A DNA stretch of 59,495 bases from an uncultured Fibrobacterota bacterium (GCA_903876665.1 CAIRAY010000019.1:1-59495); one strand, 5' to 3'. Shown: positions 46,962 to 55,463, counted from the first letter of the stretch. Notes: a model not told the origin generated them from the sequence alone. Numbers and translations are program-made.

Positions 46962-49934
46962 ATGAAACACTCAAAATTGATTTTCGCAACCCTTCTCGCT
47001 GCCACCGGAAGTCTACTTGCGGCAGATACGACCCTGGTCGGAATCCCCATCCTGGGGGAATCTCCGGCATCCCAAACAGCCACAGATGTCTACAATAACT
47101 CGGGAACCACTGGCCCTATTCAGGTCCGGGTCGATGATACTAAGCCGGGCATATCCATTAAGACGGGCGGGCTCTTTGGAGCCGACCTGCCGGTGTGGAA
47201 CTCACCCAGCACCTACGCGGCACTCAAGCCTTACCTAGTCGACGCTGGGTTTAACTGGTTCCGCTTTCCCAACGGATCCTTATCCAATGAATACCATTGG
47301 AATGGCAGTGGCAAATACGATGAAACCGGAATATGGACTCCCAGCAAAACCCAGTGGACCCCAGGGTTCGTCTCTGAAACCAAATGGCGCGGAACATCCA
47401 AGGACAATTATGGATTCCGCCGCCCTTCAAACCTCACGGATGGAGACACTTCCACGGTGTGGTGGGGCGCCGTTTATGACCCGATGGATCCACCTTGGTT
47501 CGTGGTTGACCTGGGAAAGCCCTATGAAGTGGATTCAGTAAAAATCAACTGGGGATCTGTGCGCCCCAAGGCCTTCAAGCTTGTGGCCTGGGACTCGGCC
47601 GAGGCGGCATACCCTGGCCCCCACCAATTACACACAAACCTATGGAAACTCGCTTTTGCATCTAAAGTCGAATCGGCAAATTCCGAATCAAAAATCCCCC
47701 ACAAAACATCTCGCTACTGGGCGGTCCAGTTTTCTGCGCGGGATTTGTCGAGCGAAGGAGTCCAGGTCAAGGAATTCAGTCTATTCAGTGCGAGTAGGTC
47801 CGTCACCGTTCTCCCCAAAACCTGGGGCATGTCCACCCGCGCAGGAGACATGGCCCGCACCGACTGGACCAACATCAAATGGCAATTCGAAAGTTTTATG
47901 GAATACGTGCAGTCGATTCCGAATGGACGCCCTGTGTTGTGTGTAAATTTGGCAACAGGAAGCCCCGAGGAAGCCGCGCTATGGGTTCGCTACGCCAATA
48001 GCGTCAAGGGTTATCAGGTTAAGGATTGGCAACTTGGAAACGAAAATGACGGAGACTGGGAAGAGGCGGGCCCACTGTCCGCACGCCAATATGCAGCAAG
48101 GTTCCTGGCCTTTTCCAAAGCGATGAAAGCGGTCGACCCCACCATAAAAATCCATGGTCCCTTGCATAGTAGCGACGAATTTTTGAAGAAGGGGGACGGG
48201 CTGTTCACCGGTCGCTCCTGGATGGAGAGCTTCCTGAAGATCGTGGGCGAAGCCGAAGCCAAGGATGGTAAACGTTGGCTCGATGCGGTTGATTTCCATA
48301 CCTACCCCTACTGGAGCTCCACCGGCGTAAAGCCCTTGGGAATGCTCGCTTCCAGCGCTCGTCCCGGCCCCATGATGGACACGCTCTCCTCCTGGATGGC
48401 AAAATATTTAAAGGATGGGGGCCAGCGCGAAGTCCACATGTCCGAATTTTCATCCACCGTAGTCGGATCCTCCCAGACTCTAAGTGCAGTGCAAGCCACC
48501 ACGGTCGCACACCTTTTTGCCCAGTTTGTAACACGGTTTGGAGACCGTGGCCACGCGCTTCCTTGGGACACCTACGGTGGCTGGCAAAAAGGGCCCGATG
48601 ACACCCAAGGCAGTCTACGCATGGCTAACCCTACCCCACCCGGCTCCATTAGCTCCTGGGATTCCTACGCTCCTTCATCCCAATATTTTGGACTCCAATT
48701 GGCATTTCAAAAATGGATTCGTGCCGGCCTCAAGGTACTTCCAACGACCACCGCAGACAGCGCAGTCCGCGCATTCTCCTTGGGCAATGGGGACACCACC
48801 CGAGTTCTCTTGATCAACATGACCGACCGAAGCCTACCCGTGCAGGTTTCGCGCCTTTCTGCGGTAACCACTCCCTGGCAGGTTTTCGTTTTCGGCAACG
48901 AAAATTACGATTGGAAAGGAACTACCGATAAAGCCCATCCAATTCCGGGAATGGGTCCATGGGCCAATCGCATGCCTGCATCCGCGAACGCAGTAATCCA
49001 ACTGCCCGCACTCGGCATGACTCTAGTTTCCTGGGACCCCAAGACACCCCAAAGCGCCTCGCTCGAAGCGGTGCACTATGCGGCCACAGCAACCACGCTC
49101 CTCGCCGGAGACACTTTTGAATTTTGGGGAACCTTCCGCCAAAAAGAAGGTAGCATCACCGGTGGGACCTTCCGTTGCCCACCATTTGCGAGTGGCAACA
49201 TCCAATTTGCAGATAAAGTACCCGGCGGAGAAATGGAAGGCGTTCATTTGCGCATTCCCATTCCCACCAACGCCAAGCCCGGTCAATACCGCTTTGGCCT
49301 GGAGCTAGCCGGCGCAGGGAACGAAGGCTTAGCCGAAACAGTCCCCTTCCGAGTGCGTGGCAGTTACCGGACCACACTGGCCTTGGCGGACTTTGACAGC
49401 ACCGATCCTGCATTGGATACCTACGCCCATGGCAGCAACAGCACATCGATGACCACAGTGGTTAAGCCGGGAAACCCGCCCCTAGGCAAATACCTTCAAT
49501 CTACCTTCAACATTGAGCAGCCCAAAAACCAGAACTGGCCCAATTTTGTGGCTCTGCATTTCCCCCTCAACCCTACGATCCTTGAAGCCAAAGGAGTCGC
49601 AGGCGTCGTTTTTGACTACTCGACCCAACACTCCAATGATGTAGGGTATTTTGAATTATTCTTTTTGACGGACACAGTCAAGGACAGTGATGAATATCAG
49701 ATCCGCCTCAAGAACACTCATGGGAACTGGGCCCGCGACACCGTTTTATGGAGCCAAATGTCCCAGGAAGGTTGGGGAATTTCAACTGGCCCCCTATACC
49801 CCAAACAGATCCGCAAAATCGAATTCCGGGCCCGAGTCGAGGGAAAAGGAATTCTCAATCTTGACAATATTTACCTGCTTTCCGAGGACGGAGCCGAATT
49901 GAGGATGTCCGAATCGCTCCGCCGAATGCGCTGA
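46962..49934 (+). CDS. Secreted glycoside hydrolase of clan GH-A with an inserted discoidin-like domain
   Basis: 990 residues with a signal peptide (MKHSKLIFATLLAATGSLLA). The catalytic barrel begins near 60 (FGADLPVWNS, GFNWFRFPNGSL). An F5/8-type C (CBM32-like) domain is inserted at about 140-270, with NLTDGDTSTVWWGAVYDP and WFVVDLGKPYEVDSVKINWG. The barrel resumes with KDWQLGNENDGDWEEAG, where NE is the acid/base typical of GH-A, and HMSEFSST supplies the probable nucleophile Glu. Beta-sandwich domains follow (from about 590). The order resembles alpha-L-arabinofuranosidase and GH44/GH51-like enzymes, but I cannot fix the family. It likely acts on plant or algal polysaccharide. No sugar-transport gene is adjacent. 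Confidence 0.72.
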   Translation: MKHSKLIFATLLAATGSLLAADTTLVGIPILGESPASQTATDVYNNSGTTGPIQVRVDDTKPGISIKTGGLFGADLPVWNSPSTYAALKPYLVDAGFNWFRFPNGSLSNEYHWNGSGKYDETGIWTPSKTQWTPGFVSETKWRGTSKDNYGFRRPSNLTDGDTSTVWWGAVYDPMDPPWFVVDLGKPYEVDSVKINWGSVRPKAFKLVAWDSAEAAYPGPHQLHTNLWKLAFASKVESANSESKIPHKTSRYWAVQFSARDLSSEGVQVKEFSLFSASRSVTVLPKTWGMSTRAGDMARTDWTNIKWQFESFMEYVQSIPNGRPVLCVNLATGSPEEAALWVRYANSVKGYQVKDWQLGNENDGDWEEAGPLSARQYAARFLAFSKAMKAVDPTIKIHGPLHSSDEFLKKGDGLFTGRSWMESFLKIVGEAEAKDGKRWLDAVDFHTYPYWSSTGVKPLGMLASSARPGPMMDTLSSWMAKYLKDGGQREVHMSEFSSTVVGSSQTLSAVQATTVAHLFAQFVTRFGDRGHALPWDTYGGWQKGPDDTQGSLRMANPTPPGSISSWDSYAPSSQYFGLQLAFQKWIRAGLKVLPTTTADSAVRAFSLGNGDTTRVLLINMTDRSLPVQVSRLSAVTTPWQVFVFGNENYDWKGTTDKAHPIPGMGPWANRMPASANAVIQLPALGMTLVSWDPKTPQSASLEAVHYAATATTLLAGDTFEFWGTFRQKEGSITGGTFRCPPFASGNIQFADKVPGGEMEGVHLRIPIPTNAKPGQYRFGLELAGAGNEGLAETVPFRVRGSYRTTLALADFDSTDPALDTYAHGSNSTSMTTVVKPGNPPLGKYLQSTFNIEQPKNQNWPNFVALHFPLNPTILEAKGVAGVVFDYSTQHSNDVGYFELFFLTDTVKDSDEYQIRLKNTHGNWARDTVLWSQMSQEGWGISTGPLYPKQIRKIEFRARVEGKGILNLDNIYLLSEDGAELRMSESLRRMR

Positions 49935-49947
49935 GCCTCGAAATTTC

Positions 49948-49955
49948 TACCTTTG
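49948..49955 (+). promoter_or_regulatory. TACCTTTG box at the acyltransferase start
   Basis: TACCTTTG fits TAnnTTTG and is followed by five bases and a GTG start at 49961. Confidence 0.6.
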
Positions 49956-49960
49956 CGCCC

Positions 49961-51034
49961 GTGTCTACCATTGTCCTACGCGATAAAATCGATTATCTGA
50001 ACTCCCTGCGCGGGATCGCCGTTCTTATGGTGATCTTCACGCATGCGGGTCTTTACATCCAAACTAGCCTGCTGGATTCCAACACCCGAAGCATCATCGC
50101 CGATGCATCCCGTGGGGTTCAGCTCTTTTACATCCTCAGCGCCTTCACACTATTTTACTCCATCTACAGTCGCAAAGGGGCGGATACCCGGCAATGGCGG
50201 GACTTCTTTGTGCGTCGGCTGTTCCGCATTGCGCCCTTGTGGTGGCTCTCCATCATGGCCTTCATCTATATCCGTAGCCAGTACACCTTTTCCTGGTCCG
50301 CCATTCTCTCCAACGTGTTTTTCATTCATGGATTCAATCCCAAGTACATCAACAGCATCGTGGTTGGGGGCTGGTCCATCGCCGTCGAAATGAACTTCTA
50401 CCTGCTGGTTCCTTTGTTCTACAAGCTCTGCAAGGACTTGAACCGGACCCTTATCAGCTTTACCTGGATCTATGTGGCCATGCGCCTGATCAGCTTTGCC
50501 ATGGCAACCGCCAATCCAGGAGTCTCCACCACTATCTGGGCAGAATACCTGTTCTATTACCTTCCCCACCAATTGCCGGTGTTCTTCTTTGGATTCATGC
50601 TATTCCACATCATCATTCGCAAAGACACCAAGCTTTCCCCCGTAGCCATCGTCCATGCCGCCATCTTCCTGCTCCTCTGTTATTCCTTCAGCAAGGACTG
50701 GTTCATGGGCCAATGCGCCATGCTATTCCCCCTGGTGTGGATGGTCAGCAAAGCTCCCCATGTGAAGCTTTGGAACAACAAGGTCCTGCAATACCTGGGC
50801 AAAATCAGCTTTGGCTTGTACCTGGTCCACTTTGGCGCCGTGCTGCTGGTCAAGGAATCCGGCGTCCTGGCCTACATCACCCAGCCCCACCTCCAATTCG
50901 CCACCGGCTGGCTCCTGGTGACCGCCCTCGCCACCGGCATCGCCACCCTCACCTATCGCCTGGTCGAGAAGCCCTGCATCGCCCTAGGCAACAAGCTGAT
51001 CGAAAGGCTTGAGTCCCGCAAGATTCTTTATTAG
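49961..51034 (+). CDS. Acyltransferase family 3 membrane protein
   Basis: 357 residues with about ten helices. The opening DYLNSLRGIAVLMVIFTHAG contains the conserved Arg and catalytic His (R-x10-H) of the acyltransferase 3 (OafA/NodX) family, and GGWSIAVEMNFYLLVPLFY contains the WS-x-E-x-FYL motif. Such proteins O-acetylate or otherwise acylate surface polysaccharides or lipids. GTG start at 49961, five bases after a TACCTTTG box. It is the last core gene before the tRNA and island. Confidence 0.92.
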   Translation: MSTIVLRDKIDYLNSLRGIAVLMVIFTHAGLYIQTSLLDSNTRSIIADASRGVQLFYILSAFTLFYSIYSRKGADTRQWRDFFVRRLFRIAPLWWLSIMAFIYIRSQYTFSWSAILSNVFFIHGFNPKYINSIVVGGWSIAVEMNFYLLVPLFYKLCKDLNRTLISFTWIYVAMRLISFAMATANPGVSTTIWAEYLFYYLPHQLPVFFFGFMLFHIIIRKDTKLSPVAIVHAAIFLLLCYSFSKDWFMGQCAMLFPLVWMVSKAPHVKLWNNKVLQYLGKISFGLYLVHFGAVLLVKESGVLAYITQPHLQFATGWLLVTALATGIATLTYRLVEKPCIALGNKLIERLESRKILY

Positions 51035-51047
51035 ATTTAACCCGTTC

Positions 51048-51120
51048 GCGGGAATAGCTCAGTTGGTAGAGCGCTAGCTTCCCAAGCTAACGGTCGAGGG
51101 TTCGAATCCCTTTTCCCGCT
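51048..51120 (+). tRNA. tRNA-Gly (anticodon CCC)
   Basis: A full cloverleaf: acceptor stem GCGGGAA pairing with TTCCCGC, D arm with AGCTCAGTTGGTAGAGC, anticodon loop TTCCCAA, T arm GAGGGTTCGAATCCCTT and T as discriminator base. CCA is not encoded. It marks the left border of the mobile island, as tRNA 3' ends are common integration sites. Confidence 0.96.
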
Positions 51121-51126
51121 TCCCCC

Positions 51127-51152
51127 TAAAAGGCCCTGAAAAGGGCCTTTTT
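51127..51152 (+). terminator. Intrinsic terminator after the tRNA gene
   Basis: AAAGGCCC pairs with GGGCCTTT around a short TGAAAA-type loop, followed by a T run at 51148-51152. Confidence 0.85.
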
Positions 51153-51255
51153 CTTTGTTTTCAGAGCAAATTCGCCACGTTGTGATTCATAAAAGCCCCG
51201 TCTCCGCGAACCTGCGGCTGGCGATTCGTTCGCCCCAGTTCGGATAATGCAGAAG

Positions 51256-51291
51256 TATTTGGGGAGAAAACGGGGAGTTATTTGGGGAGAA
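51256..51291 (+). repeat. Direct repeats upstream of the integrase gene, possible arm sites
   Basis: TATTTGGGGAGAA occurs at 51256-51268 and again at 51279-51291, 23 bases apart, with CGGGGAG (51271-51277) between. The position between the tRNA and the integrase gene, about two DNA turns apart, suits arm-type binding sites of a tyrosine recombinase. A possible TATACT promoter overlaps the right end (51294-51299). Confidence 0.5.
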
Positions 51292-51337
51292 TATACTATC
51301 ATTCGACTAATGGTCATGAATATAGGGGGGAAAACCC

Positions 51338-52639
51338 ATGGCGAAGATTGTCAACAAAGTTCACGGCTTGCAACTGGTGGACACCATAAGCAAAGGCCGT
51401 CGCATATACCTACACATGGGCGACCTCAATAAAACAGAGCAGAAGGAATGGCTCCGCTCCTATGACCTCACAGTGTCCGGTCTGACTCACGCACAGCGGG
51501 AAACCGTCAGCTCGGTGGACCTGAAAGAGATGGTTTCGAAAATGATGCTACTGGAGAAGCCTGCCCAGATTGAACAAGCTGTGAGGGGCCTGGCGATCCA
51601 AACCGCAAAAGATCCCGGTGCGGTGACACGGTGGGCAGACTTGATTCCCGAATTCCTCGCATGGCAAAAGGTTGCCCTGGAATGTGGCCCGGCCCAGCAG
51701 AGCCACCGCGAAGCGTTCATGGAGATTATCAAGACATTCCTGAAAGAAGAGAACATTGAATACTATAACGACTTGGATAGCGACCAAACGGCCAAATTTA
51801 TTCAATGGCGCAAGACATACCGGAGAGACACGGACCACCGGCATGTGGAAGGGCGAGAGGTTTCCGCCAGCGCTCTTCGCCATGAGATCCAAGCCTGGAA
51901 GAAAATGGTGGATTGGGCAATTTCTAAAAAGAAGTTCCACGACCATAAGCCATTCTTCGGAATCCGAATCCTAACCACCGTAACCAATACGGCGACCATC
52001 TCTCCGCTTTCCATCTCTGAGGTGGAAAAACTATTCAAGCAGATTCGAGACCTGGGTAATGAAAAATTCCATGATCTGGCCCTGTTAGCCTATCTAACCG
52101 GATGTGAGATCATGGCAATGCAATTCATTGTAGATAACCACCCGAATTGCATTGATAAACAAACTGGAATGCTTCGCGTTTTCGCCCGCCAGGTGAGTGG
52201 GAAAAGCGGAGGAAAGACCGACAACCGAGGCCGTGAATTAGAGATAACACCCACAGTAAAGGCCGTTCTAGACCGGGGGAACATATTGGGGAAATACAAA
52301 ATCCACAATTTTATCGCAAACGTATTCAAGCGGAACTGGAACCTGGAGCAAAATGACAATGATGGAAAGAAGATTAAACGAATGGAATGGCATTTCCACC
52401 AGCTTCGCCACTCATTCGCCTCACACCATTTAAGCGCTGGCGTCCCACTCGAAGTTATTTCTAATGCCTGCGGACACGCTGACATCACAACAACTCGGAA
52501 TGTGTATGGAAAATTCTTACCAGTGAAAGGAAAAAAAGGAGTTCAAGGAATGATCGACGCCCACAAGGAACACCTGGCAGCGTTCAATGAATCGTATTTC
52601 ACTTCTCCCCCGAAGTCAAAGGGGAAATCATCAAATTGA
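51338..52639 (+). CDS. Tyrosine recombinase (integrase), atypical catalytic site
   Basis: 433 residues. N-terminal SAM-like core-binding domain (about 95-200), then a catalytic domain. HQLRHSF (His354, Arg357), ACGHADITTT (His380) and VYGKF (Tyr390 nucleophile) are present. The first catalytic Arg, normally in TGxR, reads TGCE (Glu257). This would badly impair strand cleavage unless a nearby residue replaces it. GGGGGG upstream of the ATG may act as ribosome site. It lies directly after the tRNA-Gly and points into the island. Its 3' end overlaps the convergent excisionase-like gene by 41 bases. Confidence 0.88.
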   Translation: MAKIVNKVHGLQLVDTISKGRRIYLHMGDLNKTEQKEWLRSYDLTVSGLTHAQRETVSSVDLKEMVSKMMLLEKPAQIEQAVRGLAIQTAKDPGAVTRWADLIPEFLAWQKVALECGPAQQSHREAFMEIIKTFLKEENIEYYNDLDSDQTAKFIQWRKTYRRDTDHRHVEGREVSASALRHEIQAWKKMVDWAISKKKFHDHKPFFGIRILTTVTNTATISPLSISEVEKLFKQIRDLGNEKFHDLALLAYLTGCEIMAMQFIVDNHPNCIDKQTGMLRVFARQVSGKSGGKTDNRGRELEITPTVKAVLDRGNILGKYKIHNFIANVFKRNWNLEQNDNDGKKIKRMEWHFHQLRHSFASHHLSAGVPLEVISNACGHADITTTRNVYGKFLPVKGKKGVQGMIDAHKEHLAAFNESYFTSPPKSKGKSSN

Positions 52640-53111
52640 ACCTTCGTGCCCGGCCCTTACCCTTTATTGCTGCACGGGGAATGACTCCATCTGTAATGTA
52701 TTGATAAAATGATGTTTTCTTGATTGCATACCGATTTCGGTATTCCTCAGCAGCCACCCATACGTCAATTTTTCCGCCCACTCGGTCGAGTGCGGAGGAA
52801 AAGCCTTTTTCAACAGCCTTTCCCACAATCAGCTCAAACAACCCTGAGCGACCGAGATCAATATCTGGCGAACCTAATTTGGAAACAACTTTGGATGCTA
52901 GCGCATCTATATCCAATATTGGCGTAGGTGCCGATGATGAGGACTTATTATACCATGTACGTAGTTCTTTTAGTTCGACCTGGGCTGGAGTCATGGTCAT
53001 GACCATCTCTGCAAACTGATCCAGCATTGCAGGGGTTGGACGAACCTTGGTCAGGGCATGGCGAAAGCCAGATAGCAATTGGACTGGGGATTTAGAGACA
53101 GAAAGCGTCAT
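52599..53111 (-). CDS. Excisionase-like DNA-binding protein
   Basis: 170 residues. The C-terminal part (AAEEYRNRYAIKKTSFYQYI, then DGVIPRAAIKGKGRARRFN) has the winged-helix form of MerR/excisionase HTH_17 domains, in which a short helix-turn-helix is followed by a basic wing. The N-terminal 110 residues are of unknown fold. Convergent with and overlapping the integrase gene. In integrative elements such a protein directs excision and often represses the integrase. Confidence 0.6.
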   Translation of the reverse strand: MTLSVSKSPVQLLSGFRHALTKVRPTPAMLDQFAEMVMTMTPAQVELKELRTWYNKSSSSAPTPILDIDALASKVVSKLGSPDIDLGRSGLFELIVGKAVEKGFSSALDRVGGKIDVWVAAEEYRNRYAIKKTSFYQYITDGVIPRAAIKGKGRARRFNLMISPLTSGEK

Positions 53112-53738
53112 AAATTACCTCGCTCTACCGTATGAAAATTATTGCAGGTACACATAACCACAAAAGATGCATTAGCGAATCCAACTCCGTACTAATTGCA
53201 TCCTCGACATCGATGGAATAGACGAATGTTTCATTTGTGAAACTGGATACGATTACACGGCTCATGCTTTCCCTTTGGTTTGGTGCCTGTTACTATCTCA
53301 GTAGATTACTCTCAATTATCAGAAAATGCAATAACATTTATTTACGGTTATTGTCTGTTATGCACCTTTTCCCGATTTCCGGATTGGCGCTCCTATTTCA
53401 TAGAACAATGAACCACGACCTACCAAAATAATTGATCCTGGATCATATTCCATATAACAAATCAGGCGCTTTTGTATGAACTGGTTGGGTGAATACATGC
53501 CTTGAATATCTGGCCCTGACAAACTTTGAATAGCATGTTCCAAGATAAACAAGAAGGCCCATATTTTCGGTATATGAGTGATTTTTTCCCAAGAAGATCG
53601 AACCCGTTTCAGCGATATCCGATTTTAATGCTATCAAGTATATGGCAACAATTTCCCAGTTGCACTTCTTCGTTCTTCTATACCCCAGCCATATCCCTGG
53701 CTGTGAATCCTCCCAATGGATTTTCGCATTACTCCGAA
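53112..53738. other. Gene-poor stretch in the island
   Basis: No coding region can be supported in these 627 bases. A 159-residue frame (53443-53922, minus) has no recognisable text and would run across the next gene. The left end is the upstream region of the excisionase-like gene. The composition is more AT-rich than the core genome, so decayed genes or regulatory sequence are possible. Confidence 0.5.
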
Positions 53739-53773
53739 CTCGGGGTTGGGTGCATAACTCAACTCCATCAAAC
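53739..53773 (+). repeat. Island motif, copy 1
   Basis: CTCGGGG, TT, GGGTGCATAACTCA, then ACTCCATCAAAC. It is one of five copies of a motif with core GGyGCATAACTyA preceded by CGGG. The next gene (RadC-like) begins 17 bases later with GAGGAG as ribosome site. Confidence 0.8.
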
Positions 53774-53790
53774 AAGCGAGGAGCCGCACC

Positions 53791-54231
53791 ATGAAAATCT
53801 ACGAGATCCAAACCAGGTATGTGGCCAAGGGAGTAATGGAAAGCGTACCAACCTTCACGCATCCCACTGCTGTCGTACGTTACATGGAGTCCGCGTTCAA
53901 TCAATACCACGATCAAGAACAATTTTGGGTAGTCATGTTGAATGGCGCAAACAGACCGATCGCACGCGTCATGTGTACTTTAGGCTTGGCAAATCAAACC
54001 CAGATCCATCCTCGGGAAGCATTTAAGCACGCAGTCCGAGAGGGTGCTATAAGCGTGATCTTTCTTCATAATCATCCAAGCGGAAACCTCAAGGCCTCCA
54101 TTGACGATATAGCCACCACCACGCGCCTTGTTGAGGCTGGTAAGGTGCTAGATATCCCTGTATTGGATCATGTGATTGTGGCTGATGGCTGGACAAGCAT
54201 CCGAGCAACCAATCCAGAATGTTTCCGCTGA
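53791..54231 (+). CDS. RadC-like JAB/MPN domain protein
   Basis: 146 residues, essentially one RadC-type JAMM domain. Metal and catalytic residues are present: Glu43 (EQFWVVMLN), His93 and His95 in LHNHPSGN, Ser103 and Asp106. The helix-hairpin-helix domain of chromosomal RadC is missing, as in most plasmid- and phage-borne copies. Despite the name, a role in DNA repair is not established; such proteins are frequent cargo of mobile elements. Start preceded by GAGGAG. The next copy of the island motif begins one base after the stop. Confidence 0.9.
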   Translation: MKIYEIQTRYVAKGVMESVPTFTHPTAVVRYMESAFNQYHDQEQFWVVMLNGANRPIARVMCTLGLANQTQIHPREAFKHAVREGAISVIFLHNHPSGNLKASIDDIATTTRLVEAGKVLDIPVLDHVIVADGWTSIRATNPECFR

Positions 54232-54269
54232 AATCGGGATTGGGCGCATAACTTACCAACATCAAACCA
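54232..54269 (+). repeat. Island motif, copy 2
   Basis: AAATCGGG, ATT, GGGCGCATAACTTA, then CCAACATCAAACC. It begins immediately after the stop of the RadC-like gene and precedes the SpoVG-like gene by 19 bases. Confidence 0.8.
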
Positions 54270-54288
54270 CTTCACCGTTGAGAATGCT

Positions 54289-54633
54289 ATGACAACTGCA
54301 ACAGAAAAAAAGATCGCCAAAGAAGAACTCGCAAAGCGTAATGGAATCGACGTTACTGCAGTCCAGGTATTCCTCCTAAAGGAGCGCATGGGAAAGACCT
54401 ATGCTATAGCTCGTGTCGTCCTGAATGACCAGATGCAGCTCACTGGTTTGCGTATCGTTGACGGCGCGAATGGCTTGTTTGTTAGCTATCCCAATGATCC
54501 TGGCTACAAAGGCGAAGATTACCGGAGCCTCTTCTATCCAGTCACCAGGGAGCTTCGAGACCATATTGAATCTTTAGTACTTAGCAAATACAAGGAATTG
54601 ATGGATGAAAAGGCCGAGGAGGATAAGAAGTGA
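54289..54633 (+). CDS. spoVG: SpoVG-like single-strand nucleic-acid-binding protein
   Basis: 114 residues. The part from about 25 reads like SpoVG: MQLTGLRIVDGANGLFVSYP and YRSLFYPVTRELRDHIESLV match the conserved RVIDGNNGLFVAMP and DIAHPI text of the Bacillus protein. SpoVG binds single-stranded DNA and RNA and affects gene control in Firmicutes and spirochetes; phage and plasmid versions are common. N-terminus is unusual in being longer and charged (TEKKIAKEELAKR). A strong terminator follows at 54674-54715. Confidence 0.82.
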   Translation: MTTATEKKIAKEELAKRNGIDVTAVQVFLLKERMGKTYAIARVVLNDQMQLTGLRIVDGANGLFVSYPNDPGYKGEDYRSLFYPVTRELRDHIESLVLSKYKELMDEKAEEDKK

Positions 54634-54673
54634 GTCAGTAGTTCTCACATCACGAGCAATCCATAATCACAAT

Positions 54674-54715
54674 AAACTCAGTCCACTCCGATCACTCGGG
54701 GTGAGCTGAGTTTTT
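54674..54715 (+). terminator. Intrinsic terminator after the SpoVG-like gene
   Basis: Outer stem ACTCAG/CTGAGT and inner stem CACTCCGA/TCGGGGTG (with one G-T pair) around TCAC, followed by five T. Confidence 0.85.
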
Positions 54716-54720
54716 CTGAA

Positions 54721-54754
54721 TTCGGGGATGGGTGCATAACTTATCCCCATGAAC
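54721..54754 (+). repeat. Island motif, copy 3
   Basis: TTCGGGG, AT, GGGTGCATAACTTA, then TCCCCATGAAC. It starts six bases after the T run of the terminator, so it cannot be part of the upstream transcript. This favours a promoter or operator role. Confidence 0.8.
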
Positions 54755-54771
54755 AGTGCAAGGAGATCATT

Positions 54772-55065
54772 ATGGCTACTGCAAAATCCAAGACACCCGC
54801 GCTCGATGCATATGTCGGTCGAATCAATGCCATGAGATCGATTTTCCTGGGACAGAACTCGAACATTGTTGATGTTCCATTCCCCACTGATGAGGCAACC
54901 TCCAGGGAAATTATTGCTAGGCTCGCACAGGATTTGTCGCCAGAGAACCTAAGTTGCGACGGAGAACTTTCCCTCCAGGAAATTCGCATTCGCTATGCTC
55001 ATATCATGACTTGCGTGCTTGAGCTTGAGAAAATCCTTTGTCGCAAAATTGAATTAGCTTGCTAA
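54772..55065 (+). CDS. Island protein of unknown function (97 aa)
   Basis: A hydrophilic small protein (MATAKSKTPALDAYVGRINA) with two helical stretches, the second (RIRYAHIMTCVLELEKILCR) amphipathic. No family recognised. AAGGAG lies seven bases upstream of the ATG. It stands alone between two copies of the island motif, and its stop codon is followed five bases later by copy 4. Confidence 0.65.
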   Translation: MATAKSKTPALDAYVGRINAMRSIFLGQNSNIVDVPFPTDEATSREIIARLAQDLSPENLSCDGELSLQEIRIRYAHIMTCVLELEKILCRKIELAC

Positions 55066-55070
55066 GCGGA

Positions 55071-55107
55071 AGTCGGGACTGGGTGCATAACTTATCAATA
55101 TCAAGAC
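55071..55107 (+). repeat. Island motif, copy 4
   Basis: AGTCGGG, ACT, GGGTGCATAACTTA, then TCAATATCAAGAC. Followed after 28 bases by a five-codon ATG frame (55135-55152) whose stop overlaps the start of the next gene. Confidence 0.8.
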
Positions 55108-55148
55108 TAGCGAGGATCCTTTAGGAACATCGTCATGAAAGGTGCGAT

Positions 55149-55463
55149 ATGAAAGAGAAGAGCCTCAGTTTGAATGATATACGGGCCGTCTGGCACCAAG
55201 ATGTCTATTCTCGGATCTATCCTCGCGAGCCTGTCGTTGAATTTGATGTTTTATTATGGCAGATGTACCATGAAGAACAACTTGAAGCCATCTACTGCAA
55301 ATTTGTAAAAACGGCACAAAAATCCGGCTATGAGGTGCTTTCATATGACAAGTTCCTGGAGCTTTCACACTATTACTTTCATGCTAACCAGCGAGTCGAT
55401 AGTCTCATACAGGAAGAAATTTTGGAACTGACGAAGGCTTTGCCTTCCAGGGGGAGGAAATGA
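55149..55463 (+). CDS. Island protein of unknown function (104 aa)
   Basis: Small helical protein with an acidic and aromatic central part (VVEFDVLLWQMYHEEQLEAIY). No family recognised. A minimal upstream frame MKGAI ends on TGA that overlaps its ATG, so its translation may depend on re-initiation. AAAGG is the only ribosome-site-like text. Its stop overlaps the ATG of the next gene (ATGA). Confidence 0.6.
   Translation: MKEKSLSLNDIRAVWHQDVYSRIYPREPVVEFDVLLWQMYHEEQLEAIYCKFVKTAQKSGYEVLSYDKFLELSHYYFHANQRVDSLIQEEILELTKALPSRGRK

Noticed and set aside
53443..53922. 159-residue minus-strand frame as a gene
   Set aside because: It overlaps the well-supported RadC-like gene, has no recognisable text and no ribosome site.
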